From Heliocidaris erythrogramma (lineage: Eukaryota; Echinodermata; Echinoidea; Camarodonta; Echinometridae), in contig CM046863.1 of NCBI GenBank assembly GCA_025617745.1, positions 15,442,875 through 15,506,874 on the forward strand: a DNA stretch of 64,000 nucleotides. The letters run 5' to 3'. The notes below the pieces were generated by a model. That model was given only the letters and a program-made list of their open reading frames with translations, was not told where the DNA came from and ran no database searches. The position numbers and the translations under genes were made by a program. This document shows, one piece after another, positions 31,290 through 43,400 of the stretch; position 1 is the first letter of the stretch, and each line of letters begins with the position of its first letter.

Positions 31290-31875
31290 CGAGAAGGAAA
31301 GAGGAGCATTGTGTCCGCGCGTCATGCGTACGTGCACAGATGAAGGCGTGATCCTAGGGGGGGGGGGGGGAGGGGTATATGCACTGTCGTGACTTTAATT
31401 ACTCGAATGGCTTGCGTAGTCGGAAGACTAGCAAATAGGTAGGTACATAGATTTATCTAGCAAATAATGAAATCACTTCTAATTTTACCGTTTTGTATCT
31501 TTTCAGCACGCTTTTTCGCATCTTAAAAGCACTTTTCGGTACTTCTATTCATCTAGATTATAGTACTCTTGTATTTTATTAGTCACTCTTGCCGATTGCA
31601 AGGGATTTTTGATTCCTAGCAAATAGGTAGGTACATTGATTTATTGTGGTAAATAGACCTGATTTCAGGAGCGCCGTGACTCGACATCCTAACTCGTCGG
31701 GGGCGAGCAAGAAAGAGGAAGATGGCCGTTGCGTGTTGCCGCGCGTGAGTGGCGAAGGGGAACAATAGGATTACGGGGGGTGCGCACAATATTGTGACTC
31801 ATTTGTGTTAAAGTTCTCGAAGGGGTCGCGTAGTCAAGACTACTAGCATAATAGGTAGGTATATATGATTTATTG
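31290..31875. repeat. Three direct repeats (gactagca.ataggtaggta)
   Basis: gcaaataggtaggtacat with a following gatttat occurs at about 31430, 31615 and (gcataataggtaggtata) 31846. The first and third are each preceded by tcg(a/t).tgg.ttgcgtagtc-type text. They lie just beyond the 3' end of the YR-type element at 32095-34640 and could be its split direct repeats (inference). Confidence 0.5.
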
Positions 31876-32278
31876 CAGTAAATTGATAACACGAGATGCA
31901 TCCCGTTACACTCAAACCAGGGTGTCTCAATCACATCCATCAGTGTCATATGCTCTGCAGCATTCTGAACACTATATCAAAAGGTAGCTATGCAGCCATC
32001 CTCGAGCCATGCGGCTGGTTTATACCATGCACCTGTATACAAAACATCCTTCTCCACTCAAATACCATTTAGCCTTAGACATAACACCGGGCTTTTAAAT
32101 TTCACTGACCCAAGTATAGAATTTGTTTCTACCCTTTACCAGTATCCCTTCAGGATTATTAAATTTCACTGAACCTGCTATTAACAGACGAAAATCACTA
32201 TGTTTCGAAAAGAGGAGGGGCCAAAATGGGGCAGAGGGCCAATATGGAACAACCAAAGTGCCTACAGCAGAACACACT

Positions 32279-33026
32279 TTAACATGTTTCAACACCTGTC
32301 CAATACATGCAATGGGGGCACCAGCCAGTTATTCTCACCCGACCAATCGCACGAGAACGTGTCCACTTGAGCCGAATAGGGAACCAAAAATTCGAATTAA
32401 AGTTGGGCAACTTAAAATTAAGGTCATCTGCAAACCTATCCACAGTATGAGGCCCCCACAACTTATCCATGAACTGAAAAAATTCGACGGACACTCCCCA
32501 GTCATCAAAATCAATTATACGGCTAAGTGCATCTGCATGCCTATTCTCCTGTCTTGGAGATGGATTGATATGATTTTCTCTACAAAAATTAAAAATGTCC
32601 AAACTCAGTTCGTGCAATTCTGCAATCATGCTACCCTTTGCCACAATAGAAACTACACCTTTGTTGTCTGTGAATACTTTCAGTCTTTCTCCGCAAGTAA
32701 GGTGCAAATGCTTTCACCGCCAAACTTACCGATGTAAGTTCCCTCCAAGTGGGGCTTTTAGACATTTCTGTTTCAGTCCAAGTTTTTACCATTTTCATGC
32801 CAACCCAGGCTCCGCAGCCTGACTGACTAGCGTCCGAATATATAATGGTCTGTGGGATGGAATAATTAAAAACGCGTTCATTAAGACTGAACAGATCCAA
32901 CTCTGTAATCAGGTTATTATCACTATAGATAGTATACGCCTTATCCCAATGATCCCTTCGATTAATCTCGTGATGCATATATCTAGTCTAACTGAGCCAC
33001 ATCACCCACTACTGTGTACAACGAAT
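32279..33026 (-). pseudogene. RNase H region of the second YR-type element
   Basis: IIYSDASQSGCGAWVGMK (first Asp), SPTWRELTSVSLAV (Glu), VFTDNKGVVSIVAKGS (second Asp) and ENRHADALSR (last Asp) occur in order, in two overlapping frames shifted near 32680. Then FADDLNFKLPNFNS follows, typical of the region after RNase H. Confidence 0.7.
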
Positions 33027-33457
33027 TAATCTTTCCAGCAACAACTGCAATTGTTCGTGCTGAAACCTGGGTAAACATGTTTGAAACGAGTCCAAGCATG
33101 GCTCAAGATCCTTCCTTTCTTGATACAACCCACACTGATGTCCCATTTTAAACCAAGCCAGTCAAGACACTGGACCGGAATCCATTGTGATTTCTCAACA
33201 TTTAGAACCAAACCTGCGTTCAATATGGCATCTTTCACTGCCTTAGCTACAGCTTCGCATGAATAAAATGAGGTTGCACGACCCAATCCATCATCTAAAA
33301 ACAAAACAATGAATATTCCTCTACTACGCCAATGGTTGGCGATCGGTTTAAGGCATTTAGTAAAAATATAAGGAACTGTAGACAAACCAAAAAGCGAAAC
33401 TTGAAATTTAAAATATCTAATACCATCACCAAAATCCCAATTAAAACCTAAAATCAA
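33026..33457 (-). pseudogene. RT core of the second YR-type element
   Basis: FNWDFGDGIRYFKFQVS then GLSTVPYIFTKCLKP and FIVLFLDDGLGRA with the catalytic Asp pair, then VEKSQWIPVQCLDWLGLKWD. The N-terminal RT part (33457-33760) is present but shattered by stops. Confidence 0.7.
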
Positions 33458-33758
33458 GAATGCTCCTGAAAAATCTCATAATGATTGTAACCTGACTTAA
33501 GGTCAAATGAAAACATAAAAGCTCCCTTTTTAAAATAATTAAGAGCTACATTCTAATCCTCGAAAAGTATTTTATTCTTCCATAAGTATTTATTCACATA
33601 GCGTAACTAAAATCAGCCTCTTTTTACCAGAACTCTGGATTGACACTGAAAGATGATTAACAACATGGGGTCCAGCATGACACTCAACAATTAGATTCTT
33701 CTGAAGCAAATCATTAACAGCTTCAGCAACAAACTCTGAGTGAGACAGAGCGGACTTA

Positions 33759-34640
33759 TTATTCTACTTTTGGGGGAGTCTGCAAAAATGGCAACTTATA
33801 ACAAGATTCAATAATATCGAATACAAACTGAGACGCCCCAATGCTTTTCCAAAACTGTACAGAAGCCTTCAACCTACCCTTTACTTTAGGATCAGAGCTG
33901 CCTTGTTCATAATCAAAATAATTTTTTATATAGAATTCTTGCTCATACCCTATATTTCCTGCGGGATCAATTCTGCAGGTTTCACCACTGCATCGACAGT
34001 CTGTGTCCACCTCGTCCCTGTTAGTAGAAGGCTGGAAAGCCGTCTCCAACTCGCTGTCCAGTGACAACAGGGCTGGATGTGCACCCTGCCTCTCCTGCTC
34101 TTTGCTTTGAAGAGCGGTATCCAGTACAAAAACTCGTAAAACATAATATGCTTATCAATTATGCCTGCTTTTTAAAAACAAACTACACAATGCATATTTC
34201 CCATCATACAATATCTGTATATCCTTGTACTCTACATTGCCGTCCACACACTCCTGCTCTTCGACAATCACATAATTACCTCCCAATGCCCCTGCTTCCC
34301 GCAGGCGAAGCAGTAAACTGTCGGTCTTGGCCCACTACCGGCCCCACGCCAGCCCTGATTGGTGTTGTTGACACGACTCCCATAAGCGTATCTATTTCTC
34401 GCTCCAAACGCGCGAAAAAAATATGGTCAGTAGAAGAACTACTTGAAGCACCCTGCGCATACCCATCTGCCTTGGTGGTTTGCCCTTAGAAGCCGAGGGC
34501 CGATACGCCTTGCGTTTCCTGGATGCCCGAGCCTGGGCCTGCCTAATGCGCTTCTCATCATCCGTGTCGCTAGCGAGGTCATCGCTCAGGTATTCATCAA
34601 CAGCTGACCACCCTATTAGATGAAAGAGGGCTACTTGCAT
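33759..34640 (-). pseudogene. N-terminal coding remnants of the second YR-type element
   Basis: Three short frames: RKRKAYRPSASKGKPPRQ (34640-34392), a middle piece, and the piece ending YKLPFLQTPPKVE that normally leads directly into RT. Separated by stops and shifts. Confidence 0.5.
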
Positions 34641-36188
34641 AACATTTAAATAATCTGTATAGAAATTCCATTACAACAACCCACCGAAACTGCTACATTG
34701 GAGCGTGTCAAACATAACAGAACATACATTATTTAATTGTAATTATTCAACATCTTATCCATTGTGTACAGGTAAATGGACACGTACCGCAATGACATCA
34801 CAGGTTTTTTTTCTTCAAAATAGAAGCCCCATGGGATAATATCTAGCAAGAAATCTGCAAACTTTAGAGAGACTGTTCTCCTTACCTCTCTTTCTCTCTT
34901 CACCCTCTCTCTCTTTCTCTCTGTCCTCTCTGTCCTCTTTCTTCTTTTCTCTATTTTCCTTTGTGACGCATTTATACGCGTCTTTTCATCTTTTCATTCA
35001 TTATATAATTGCGCTTTAAGATATATATATATATATCAGATTGGTGAAAGTTTGAACAAAATCAGTCAAGAAATATGAAAGTTAGGATTTTTTGAAAGTT
35101 GTGATCACTGCATGTGCATATAGAAATTTCGAATTGGTCGAATCGGTGAAGGCAGAGTTATTATAAATAGTGGTGAACAACAGTTCGTAAAGGGGCCGTC
35201 ACATATCCAAAACGGAGCCCGCGCGACTTCTCTGCAAGCTCAAAATGGCATTTTCGCATGGAATGCGGCCGGTGTCTGCTTGATCATTGTGGGCTTCCCC
35301 TCGATTTTTAGGGGTTGGCCGACTCCCGTTTGTTACTTACGAATGCCGGGCGAATTCTGATCACTAGTGTTCAAAGGGCTCCTCCCGGGCCCCGTCCAAT
35401 ACGTGACAGGGTAGATTTCAAAAATACGCTCGACTCCCCGGCGGTTGTCTTTTTGGCTATCCACAAATTCGGCCGGAGACCGTTGTTTCAACACTCAGAA
35501 TGACTAGAAAGTTGTTTTTTTTTCTATTTATTTTTTCATGTAATATCCTGTACGATTTTTTTTTCTTATGACAACATTTGTTATTTACATTACATTTTGA
35601 GTACTGCCGCGAGGGAAAAGGCGCGTAGGAGATAAGGGAAAACAATGGCATATAAGCCACTTCGGAGATGCAATCTGAGCATGAGCAGATAAAGGTCATC
35701 TGTACAAAATTCTAAAACCCACTGACACTAATATTCGATATGTGCTCATGAATGTCATGTAATCATTATTCAATTATGCACTAATGGTGCATTCCATGAT
35801 ATCCAGGTGGAAGTATTGTTTTTAAAGGGGGAAACAAAAGCTATTCATGAGGCACCTCTATCACTCCCAGAGTTATTTTTCTGAAGTGCACATAAAGGGA
35901 CCCTCCATGTCTAAAATATCTGTGGATATTTGGGGTCATTTGTACCATGCGCTAACCCCGAACTGGCTTATTAGTGTAAGAGAGTTAACGTGAAATACGT
36001 GCAACCAAATTAACCAAATTGCGGATTTGAGATTCACTTACAGTTAGTGATGCCATTTTTCAAACCTGCATAACTTTGTTATTTCTCCGATTGTTTGCCA
36101 AACTATCTCCATCCCGATTCCCTTATTTTGCTCCTTTTATACTAATCAACTTAATATTATTACAAAGGCTGCATTGCCCTTTACATAC
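34641..36188. other. Non-coding with a CT microsatellite
   Basis: (CT)n-rich at 34880-34960, (TA)n at 35020-35036. ttaaagggggaaac at 35824 looks like a T2/Kolobok end without a partner found. No exon supported. Confidence 0.5.
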
Positions 36189-36425
36189 GCTCTAAAAAGT
36201 GAAGTGCTGAAAAACGAGTGCTAATTATTGGAAGTTTGCACTTGACATGCTATTTCTAACACCTCACGTGCCATTTGCGTCTGGGAGATGATAAGGTGCA
36301 GAAAATTGAGTGCTAAAAGTAAGTGCTGAATGTTAGGACGCTCGTTTTACACTTCAAGTGCTGACCAACGTCCCGTGATTTAAGCACCTGCACATTTCTG
36401 TGCTAATAAGCGATTTCGTAATTAG
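36189..36425 (+). repeat. CTCTAAAAAGTG repeat with paired gtgct / agcac words
   Basis: Start ctctaaaaagtgaagtgctg resembles the CACTCTAAAA family at 23534. Many short inverted gtgct words. Right end unclear. Confidence 0.45.
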
Positions 36426-36830
36426 GATTTGCACATGAGCAGATAAAGGTCATTTGACATAAGCTGGCATGTTCGTTTAAAATGCACTGAGATAAGTATC
36501 GACTGTGTAATGATTATTAATATATTAATTTAATTATTTATATATTTTTCATTAAATCCACTGAAAAGCAACAAAGTGTTCATTGATGGTTGGTACTTGA
36601 CAGTCTGCCAAATGATAGCCAACTTGCAAACAATGCGCTTTCCCAAGTGTTCATTGACGTGCTATTCTAGTCACCTGGTCTACGATGTCTTTCTTTCACA
36701 GAGTTTGAATTCTGTAGGTTGCTATGTCGGGCAAACTTATCTTTCTTTGAAAAGATGCCTATTCTAATGAAAACAAAGGAAAGGTCATTTGCGAAAAGTT
36801 GCTCATGTGCCAATTACGAAATCGCTTCTT
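36408..36830. repeat. Inverted repeat pair (aagcgatttcgtaatt)
   Basis: aagcgatttcgtaatt and gcacatgagca at 36408-36445 recur in inverse at 36795-36830. Possible decayed MITE. Confidence 0.5.
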
Positions 36831-37315
36831 ACGCAACTGTAGTGCAAGGCAAGAGCAATCATCTGCTGCACAGGCATGGCGTGGTAAGTAAAATTTAAGA
36901 CATTAAATTTAGAACTTCTGTTATTTTATGCGAATAAAGGTATCAAATAATATGATATTTACATTAATTTTTGTGGTGGTGGATATGAAACATGATGAAA
37001 AGCAATGAAGTGGAAATGCCATGTTTCAGCATGTGTGGTGTGGCCAACCGTCTACAGTACGCGTTGGCGTTGACATGAAAACTTGATCATGCGGGGTCAG
37101 CCAGGCATGGGGCGCGATCAACCGCGCCGGCCGGCCTGGGAAGTTTTGAAGGCGGTGTGTGTGCTTTTTTTTTCGTCACGATTGTGGATTGCCGAAATGG
37201 AACAATTAAACCTCCAAAATTGCCACTTCTTGGTCTAAAGTAATTCTCAGATGTTTTAATCCACATGCCATGGTTTTAGTCCGCATCGTCTATGTATACA
37301 CTAGACCTTAGTGTA
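36831..37315. other. Non-coding, nothing recognised
   Basis: No exon or clear repeat. Confidence 0.5.
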
Positions 37316-37486
37316 AGGCTGTTTAACAGACTACAGAAGAGTGAGTTTTCAGCACTACAGGTGTGATTTTGTGCATAATGTTTGTATGTGTTCTTTAGCA
37401 TTATATTGGGTGCCAAAGTGTTAGCACTAGTAGTGCCGTTTTGGGGGGCTCTAAAATGGGTTATTTAATGCACTAGAAGTGAAGGG

Positions 37487-37556
37487 GGTAATAATTTGCG
37501 CATTGAGCATCTAATCAGGATGGAAAAGTGCGCTATACAAGTCACATGTATTATTA
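37487..37556 (+). mobile_element. SINE 3' tail fragment
   Basis: ggtaataatttgcgcattga, gcatctaatcaggatggaaa and gcgctatacaa...attattatt match the 3' tail of the SINE at 53785-54140. Confidence 0.6.
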
Positions 37557-37931
37557 TTAAAAGGTCACTAAAATAAAAAAATAATTGCCCATTTTTCGTA
37601 GGAGGGTGTCATCAGGAGCCAAAAAATATCCATAACACAATTTTGTATGCATTCAGTCATATTTTATAATCATTTGAAAAGTACATTTTTGCTGTCATAA
37701 GCCCCGCCCCTAAAAAAACACAGCGAAGCGACATCGTGATCACGTGATCTGTGACGCATGAAAAGTAAGGGAAAATATTCCACTAACCTATACCGTGCGC
37801 GCCCTGAGGCCCCCGGCAGGCCCAGCCCGGTGCTGAGCATGATATTCACCGCATCGACCATTTGCATTGCGTATTTTCGTGTGTTTAATTACTCACAATA
37901 ACTTTGATTTTGGGACACAGTTTCATCAATA

Positions 37932-38172
37932 ATGCCTAATCGGTGTATAGTTGCGGGCTGTAGCAAGACCCCCTAAAGATAAAGCCTACATCATTTTCCT
38001 AAAGATGAAAATCTACGGAAATTGTGGGTCGCAAATGTAAAGCTCACGCGGGCAGAGTGGCAAGGGCCAGCCAAGTGAGTGGAGTACAATCTGCAGCGAT
38101 CACTTTGCCGAAGATGATTTTGAGGATCCTGGCCTGTATTCCGAATTTGGCATGAAGAGAAGGATAAGCTAG
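37932..38172 (+). pseudogene. THAP domain pseudogene
   Basis: ATG at 37932 reads MPNRCIVAGCSKTP (C-x4-C zinc half) then hits a stop at 37974. In another frame LRKLWVANVKLTRAEWQGP follows, and after a further shift TICSDHFAEDDFEDPG (C-x2-H half) and a stop at 38170. All zinc ligands are present but split over frames by small indels. Most similar to the THAP exon at 5767-6021 (shared VKLTRA.W.GP and EDF). Confidence 0.8.
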
Positions 38173-38260
38173 CTAAAAGATTCAGCTATTCAAACGATCA
38201 GACTTGGAGTCAAGTCTTCCAATCTGTTTTTCAATGACAGCAGCTGCAGCAGCTTCACCC

Positions 38261-38334
38261 GTAGACCGAAAATTCTGTCTCTCGTTCGTTAACTAAGACG
38301 ACCTAACGAACGAGACACAGCATTTTCGGTCTAC
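38261..38334. mobile_element. 74-bp micro-hairpin element with 7-bp duplication
   Basis: 31-bp arms beginning GTAGACCGAAAATTCTG, with two mismatches between arms and a 12-nt loop. The 7-bp TTCACCC lies directly on both sides (38254-38260 and 38335-38341). It interrupts sequence following the THAP pseudogene. Confidence 0.8.
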
Positions 38335-38343
38335 TTCACCCGT

Positions 38344-38363
38344 AGCTCCAACGCGTTGGAGCT
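38344..38363. repeat. Perfect 20-bp palindrome
   Basis: agctccaacgcgttggagct reads the same on both strands, just beyond the micro-hairpin element. Confidence 0.85.
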
Positions 38364-39681
38364 CCCTGGAGTTACTTCACCAACCCCTTCACCGTATTCT
38401 GCGAGGGGTTCAAACATATAATATGGTCGAATTCCCCCTTGCCACTCGAGCTTCTTTGCCTTCGGGGTCTGATAAATCATCTGATAAATCAGAGTTCGTA
38501 TCTGCATGGCTCAGAAAAGTCCTCCAACTCGCAATCGCGGACACTTTTCCTCTCTCTATATAAATTATTCGAATTCAGCCAAAATCTAAGTCAGTACTAA
38601 CGTACTATGTAAAGCGAAGTAAAAAAAAAAGCCGTAAGTGAAATAAACAAAACAAAAGCGTTCACCAGTCGCTATGTACGAGGGGAACATAGTCACTGCC
38701 GTATTAAAGATGTGTAGGACATTGTACATACAGACGCATAAAACGGCTGTGCACGCGTTTATGACCAATGCAAAACTTTCGTTCGGCAAGCTCAGATGGA
38801 TGAGAACATTGTTCAAAAGAAAAGCTAGAAAACAAAACAAGTGTTGTATATTTGGGCAAAAGCGTTTTCTGATCTTGTAGAAAATATATTGCTAATGATT
38901 ATTCACTCCTAAGATTATATTGATTAATTTCCTATTTTCATAAATTGTCCGTTGAACAGAGGAGTCAAATACCGCATTCTGTGTACAATATTATATGCTG
39001 CAGCCTGCAGATCTTGTGCCTCTTACTTTTCATACGTCACTTGGGGGTTAGCCAATCAGCTCACGAGTTTTAAGGAACGGTCCCAAAACCTCTACTTTTC
39101 CCCCTTTTTCGCCAAAACCAGAGATAATTTGGACAATCGCTTTGCAGATTCGTGATTAGAAGGCAAAACTACATGGAAAGAGCACCCATTTTCTCTCTAA
39201 TTTAGTAAACCTTTAAGTGTGGTTTTTGCGAGCTGCATGCGTCTAATAGCACCAGAAGTGTAAAAAGGCTTACACTTAAAGTGTTTAAAGTAGCACATGG
39301 ACTGGTGTTGAATTATAGCACTTGTACAAGTGCTACTTTAGCACAATTTGTGCAGTCCCTATGCGTGCCCTTACACGTGCTGCCTCCATATCTTGAGGTG
39401 CTAAAAATAGCACTTGATTTTTCAGAGTGTAGATATACCAAAACCTGACACGTCTCGTTTTTTATTATATAATTGTGTTATGATATAATTTTTAATATAT
39501 AATGCTATGTGGGACCCCAAGGAAGAACAGCGGCATTTTGTAAATACTGCTGAATTTGGTTCATCCTCCGTTATTTAAGCTCATGTATACGTTGTATTTT
39601 ATGTAATGTATGTGGTTTTCTTAATACGGAAATAAATAAATAAATAAATATAATAAAATAAAATAAAGATTGGATTCCCCT

Positions 39682-40077
39682 TTAAAGTGATTAGGTAACT
39701 TTGTGGAGGCTTGATAAAATCTGAGCTGCCTGGCCTTACATGCTATCAGTCTATGTAATATGCTGTAGAAATGAAGCCCATGGGGAAAAAGCACTTCAAA
39801 ATCATCATTTGCTTCACAAAAGTAAACATATGCAAGTGACCGAAAATGCAAGACTCATAATCCCCCATTGACTCAGTGTTAGACTAAAGCGTATGGCCAT
39901 ACGCTTTCGTAAATAGGAATATTCAGTCACAGATATCTTAATAATAGCATTATATATTTGAAAACCTTTCTATGCCTGGCTATTTATTTATCCTTCTGAA
40001 CATCACTATACAAGACAGATATCAAAATTCATCAATTTATTAAATCAAGCCTCCACAAAGTTACCGAATGCCTTTAA
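39682..40077. mobile_element. TTAA MITE (TTAAAG ends, 396 bp)
   Basis: Left TTAAAGTGATTAGGTAAC and right inverse TTAAAGGCATTCGGTAAC lead into a shared ttgtggaggcttgat, giving about 37-bp TIRs. The centre holds a perfect 20-bp palindrome at 39887-39906 (aagcgtatggccatacgctt). It lies 195 bp downstream of the last recognised Roco exon. Confidence 0.75.
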
Positions 40078-40271
40078 TGTAATTTGATTTAAACTGTCAT
40101 AACATTCTGAACTTTCTTATTAATCAGAAATTCCACAAATGATCTCAAATATGCACCATCAACTTTGTAATGCTTTCTTTTAAAGTAATTTGTTATAAAG
40201 CTTTAATTGCCCATAACTCATGAATGCTAATCAATTAGAAAGTGAAATCTTAACAAATATAAATCTTTTAC

Positions 40272-40422
40272 CAGGCAAATGTAAGTAAAAAGGAATCTTA
40301 GTGGTGATGCTTTGCGTTAGGACAAACTCTCCTGCAATCCGGTCTCCTGTTGCTCCGCGCAACTTTACACGGAATGTCACATAGTCTTCGATCAAGCAGT
40401 GGAACTTTTCCTCCTCCAGTTC
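40272..40422 (-). CDS. Roco/ZU5 gene, exon 9 of the model (UPA-like)
   Basis: Acceptor ctgttccacag|GAA, donor CCTG|GTAAAAG. Frame reads ELEEEKFHCLIEDYVTFRV and ends IPFYLHLPG, phase 0 in and 1 out. The strand-rich pattern ending in a short IPF.L motif is like the end of UPA domains. At least one more exon should follow. Confidence 0.75.
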
Positions 40423-43400
40423 CTGTGGAACAGATTAATAATAATATTAAAATCACTATAGTTTCTTTTTCAATAATTGAAAAAAACATATTGGCTTGTA
40501 AATGTATTCTAACATTTGAGAGAAAAGGAAATTGAAATTGAAATCTGAGCGTTCGACTGCATTTTTTGGAGTTCTTACCTCTTCAGGAAGTTCAGTGTCT
40601 TCAAGCAAACATCTGATACTGACAGGTCCATACCTCCACCTTATAAAGTAGCGTTTGTTTGGCCCTAGTTTGCAGTTCGGTAGGGGTTTCTGATTTGTAT
40701 AGAAAGGAGGGAGTTTATTTGTTAAAATAAAGACACAATGTACATGTATTTAACATGTTGAAAATTAATTCGTCTCAAAATTGTTTTAAAGCCTATCTCC
40801 CTACGGTTCACATTAATTTCTTATCATCAGTAGTAATCAACGGGGCACGTACTATACTATTTCATGAAAATAACCCTATTAACTTTAACGTTTTTTTTTT
40901 TTTTTTTTTTTTTTGGGGGGGGGGGGGTTTAATAACTGGTATCATTGAAGAGTCTTTTAATTAAAAATTTCATTCAGTTCAGGACGGATTGAACTTTCTG
41001 TTCATGACGCGTCTTGGGGAAAAAAGTAACAAATAAAAACGAATGTGGATATGAAACAAAACCATGCAAGGTACACTTTTAGTTGAATGCCGTAGGTTTC
41101 ATTTTACTGCAATGTCCTTAGTCTTTGAATAAGCCTGGTCCAGATAATTTGAAACTTCATCCGTCGAATGGAACTTTTGTTTAAACTTTTTTATCTCTAA
41201 CCCATTGAGTACGATTTGATTTTGGTATGCATTATCCTTCGGATCAAGAGTTACATAAAAAATTCAAAACGTCGTCTCAACCTACTCTATTTTCCAGGCA
41301 GCAGAGTCCATCTTACTCAAATGGACCAAGCTAGATCCATTGCAAATTTGCGATATGTGGGCGGATGGGGGTGGGGACGGAATTTATATGTGTTCGAGTG
41401 TTGGCGTGTGTGTGCGTGTGTGTGTGTGTGTGATGATGATGCGTGTTAAATTATAAACTTTATATTGTTCTGGGAGGGAGCGTTGCAATTGAGCGAAAAT
41501 GAATTTCAGAGTACTGAACTTACAATTTCAATCCATTAGAGAGATAATGCATTCAATGATAATATATTTCTTTATTTACATTTCCCCTTTTTTCCATTGG
41601 TGATATCACAGGTTATAGGGAAACATGAACCAGCCCCCCCCCCCCCCCCCCTCCCCGGCTACGCTGTTGTTACCTCCTTTTTCCCATTGTCCTTTCGCAG
41701 GTACAGGTGAATCCGATCTTTGTCGTCCATTCGTAGAGAATGAGAATGCGGGATGTGAGGGGTGCATACCAATCGTATTCCGAAGAAATAATTGTTAATG
41801 ATAGATGTAATCCACCAATCGGAGAAGTGGTCGATGTAAAGGTCCAGGTCTTCCTCTCTGATAACACACCGCGGGATTTGATTTGGAGAGGACGTTAGTT
41901 TTCTCACTTCTCTGGAACCTATGTCAATAGTAATAATAAGATTAACATTCGGACTTGTTATGATATTCTTACTGCAAGACAACATAACTTATGTAAGTCG
42001 AAGAAAGTTGCATTGATACACTGAGCCAAACCTAAACCTACTCGTGAAGAACCTCAACTAGAAGATTCCAACAAAGTCTACATGACTCTAACAATCGCTA
42101 TTAGTGCCAAGGGCGTTACATGGTATTATGTCAGGTAAGCAATTACCGTATGAGTGAAATTTGAAAACTTCAAACGAAATAACTTGACTAGCCTAATGAC
42201 TGGTCAAAATTAAAGTGAATTATATTTCATACAATTCATCACATAGTCAAACCAATAATGACTGTGAAGAACTCCATTTGGTGCACTTAGGCGTATGAAT
42301 TTTTTAACGAAATGTTAACTCAAGGCGGAAGTCGGATTGAAAGGCTCATTAACCAATCGTTTGAATTGAAATCTGACTAAAGAACACGGGTAACTTTTCT
42401 TTGTTCATCTTCTTATTAGTGGTTATCAGGAGTTCTCATAAACCAGGTACGATTTTATGTTAAATAGAACTTTACTCGTCGTTAAGGCGAGCCTTACCAT
42501 CCTTCCGACTGTATAGTACAATTTTTGCCTGATCTGGTTTTCTGAAGATAGCGCAGTGAGGCATTGTGACTTTCACTGGCTTGTCAAACTTCGTTCCAGA
42601 AGGCAAAAATTTGAGCCCAACTGATATAACCGCCTCGTCGTCCTTTAATGATAGGTCCGCTGTTGTTGCTGCGATCGTTTTTACAATGACCTTCTTTTCG
42701 CCTTTGGGTTCTCCTGGAGGGATTGTTACTACGATTCGTCCCTCTTCCAGGAGGATATGCTGCTCTTTGTTGTCAGCTGCTGCAGCCGTGTCATCAGCTT
42801 CTTCACCATGCTGGTCGTCTTTCTGTTCACCTTGGTTTCAAAACGACATGAACATTGACAGCCATTTATACTTTTTTCTAAATTACTGGAGTGACATAAA
42901 ATCCGCACAAGAACAGAATATTTTGGCCTCATCGTTTTAAAAATGATAATCAATTACTGAACTCCTTCTCAATTGTAAATTCTAACGAAAAATCTGCTAT
43001 AGAACAGTGTCTATGGTTCACGTTTTAATAAAAACTCGAGATTTGGGTGTATTTCACTTTCATTTGCAGGGTGTGCGCATTGCCATCTAAATATGGAATA
43101 CAATTCCTATAAATACAGGTTCAGAAAAATAATTTGAATACGAAATACAAATGCAATTGAAGAACTGAATGCCTTTCTTCGGGATAAGGCTGATAGTATT
43201 TTGTAAATATATTTCATGTTTTGGTGTTCATAACGTTGTGTAAAGTGTAGGTAATAGGGAACCTACGAAACGGGACGGGAGAGCAACAGGACGGGGGAGA
43301 GTCAACCGACTGTGACGGTCCTCGCACTCTCCCAGTCTTGTCACTTTTCAAAAGTCACAAGGGTTATTTGTTAATGCTGTATTAACAGTACATTTAAGCA

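Larger units (their letters stand above)
32095..34640 (-). mobile_element. Second YR-type (Ngaro/DIRS-like) retroelement, decayed
   Basis: On - it runs from an Arg/Lys/Ser-rich leader (34640-34392) through pieces of a pol: FDIIESCYKLPFLQTPPKVE (33759-33840), FNWDFGDGIRYFKFQV and FIVLFLDDGLGRA (RT), YSDASQSGCGAWVG and VFTDNKGVV (RNase H), and KLWGPHTVDRFADD after it. It is AT-rich and clearly different from the DIRS element next door. The recombinase expected downstream was not recognised. Confidence 0.65.
37557..39216 (+). mobile_element. TTAA-bounded THAP element (Kolobok/T2-like)
   Basis: Left TTAAAAGGTCACTAAAA and right inverse TTAAAGGTTTACTAAAT form imperfect TIRs of about 19 bp with TTAA at both ends. 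Comparison with the uninterrupted repeat at 23534 shows the right TTAA was already in the target. Contains a THAP pseudogene and tacgtcac / gtgacgcat motifs about 180-200 bp from each end, as in the 719-6342 element. Confidence 0.65.
37316..39429 (-). mobile_element. CACTCTAAAA repeat, copy split by insertions
   Basis: Left part 37316-37485 and right part 39217-39429 together match the inverse of 23534-23908. The break falls at the TTAA that is intact in the other copy. Confidence 0.75.

Noticed and set aside
35315..35503. Open frame containing gaattctgatcactagtg, looking like cloning vector
   Set aside because: Only a short chance run of restriction-site-like words; the surroundings do not continue as vector.
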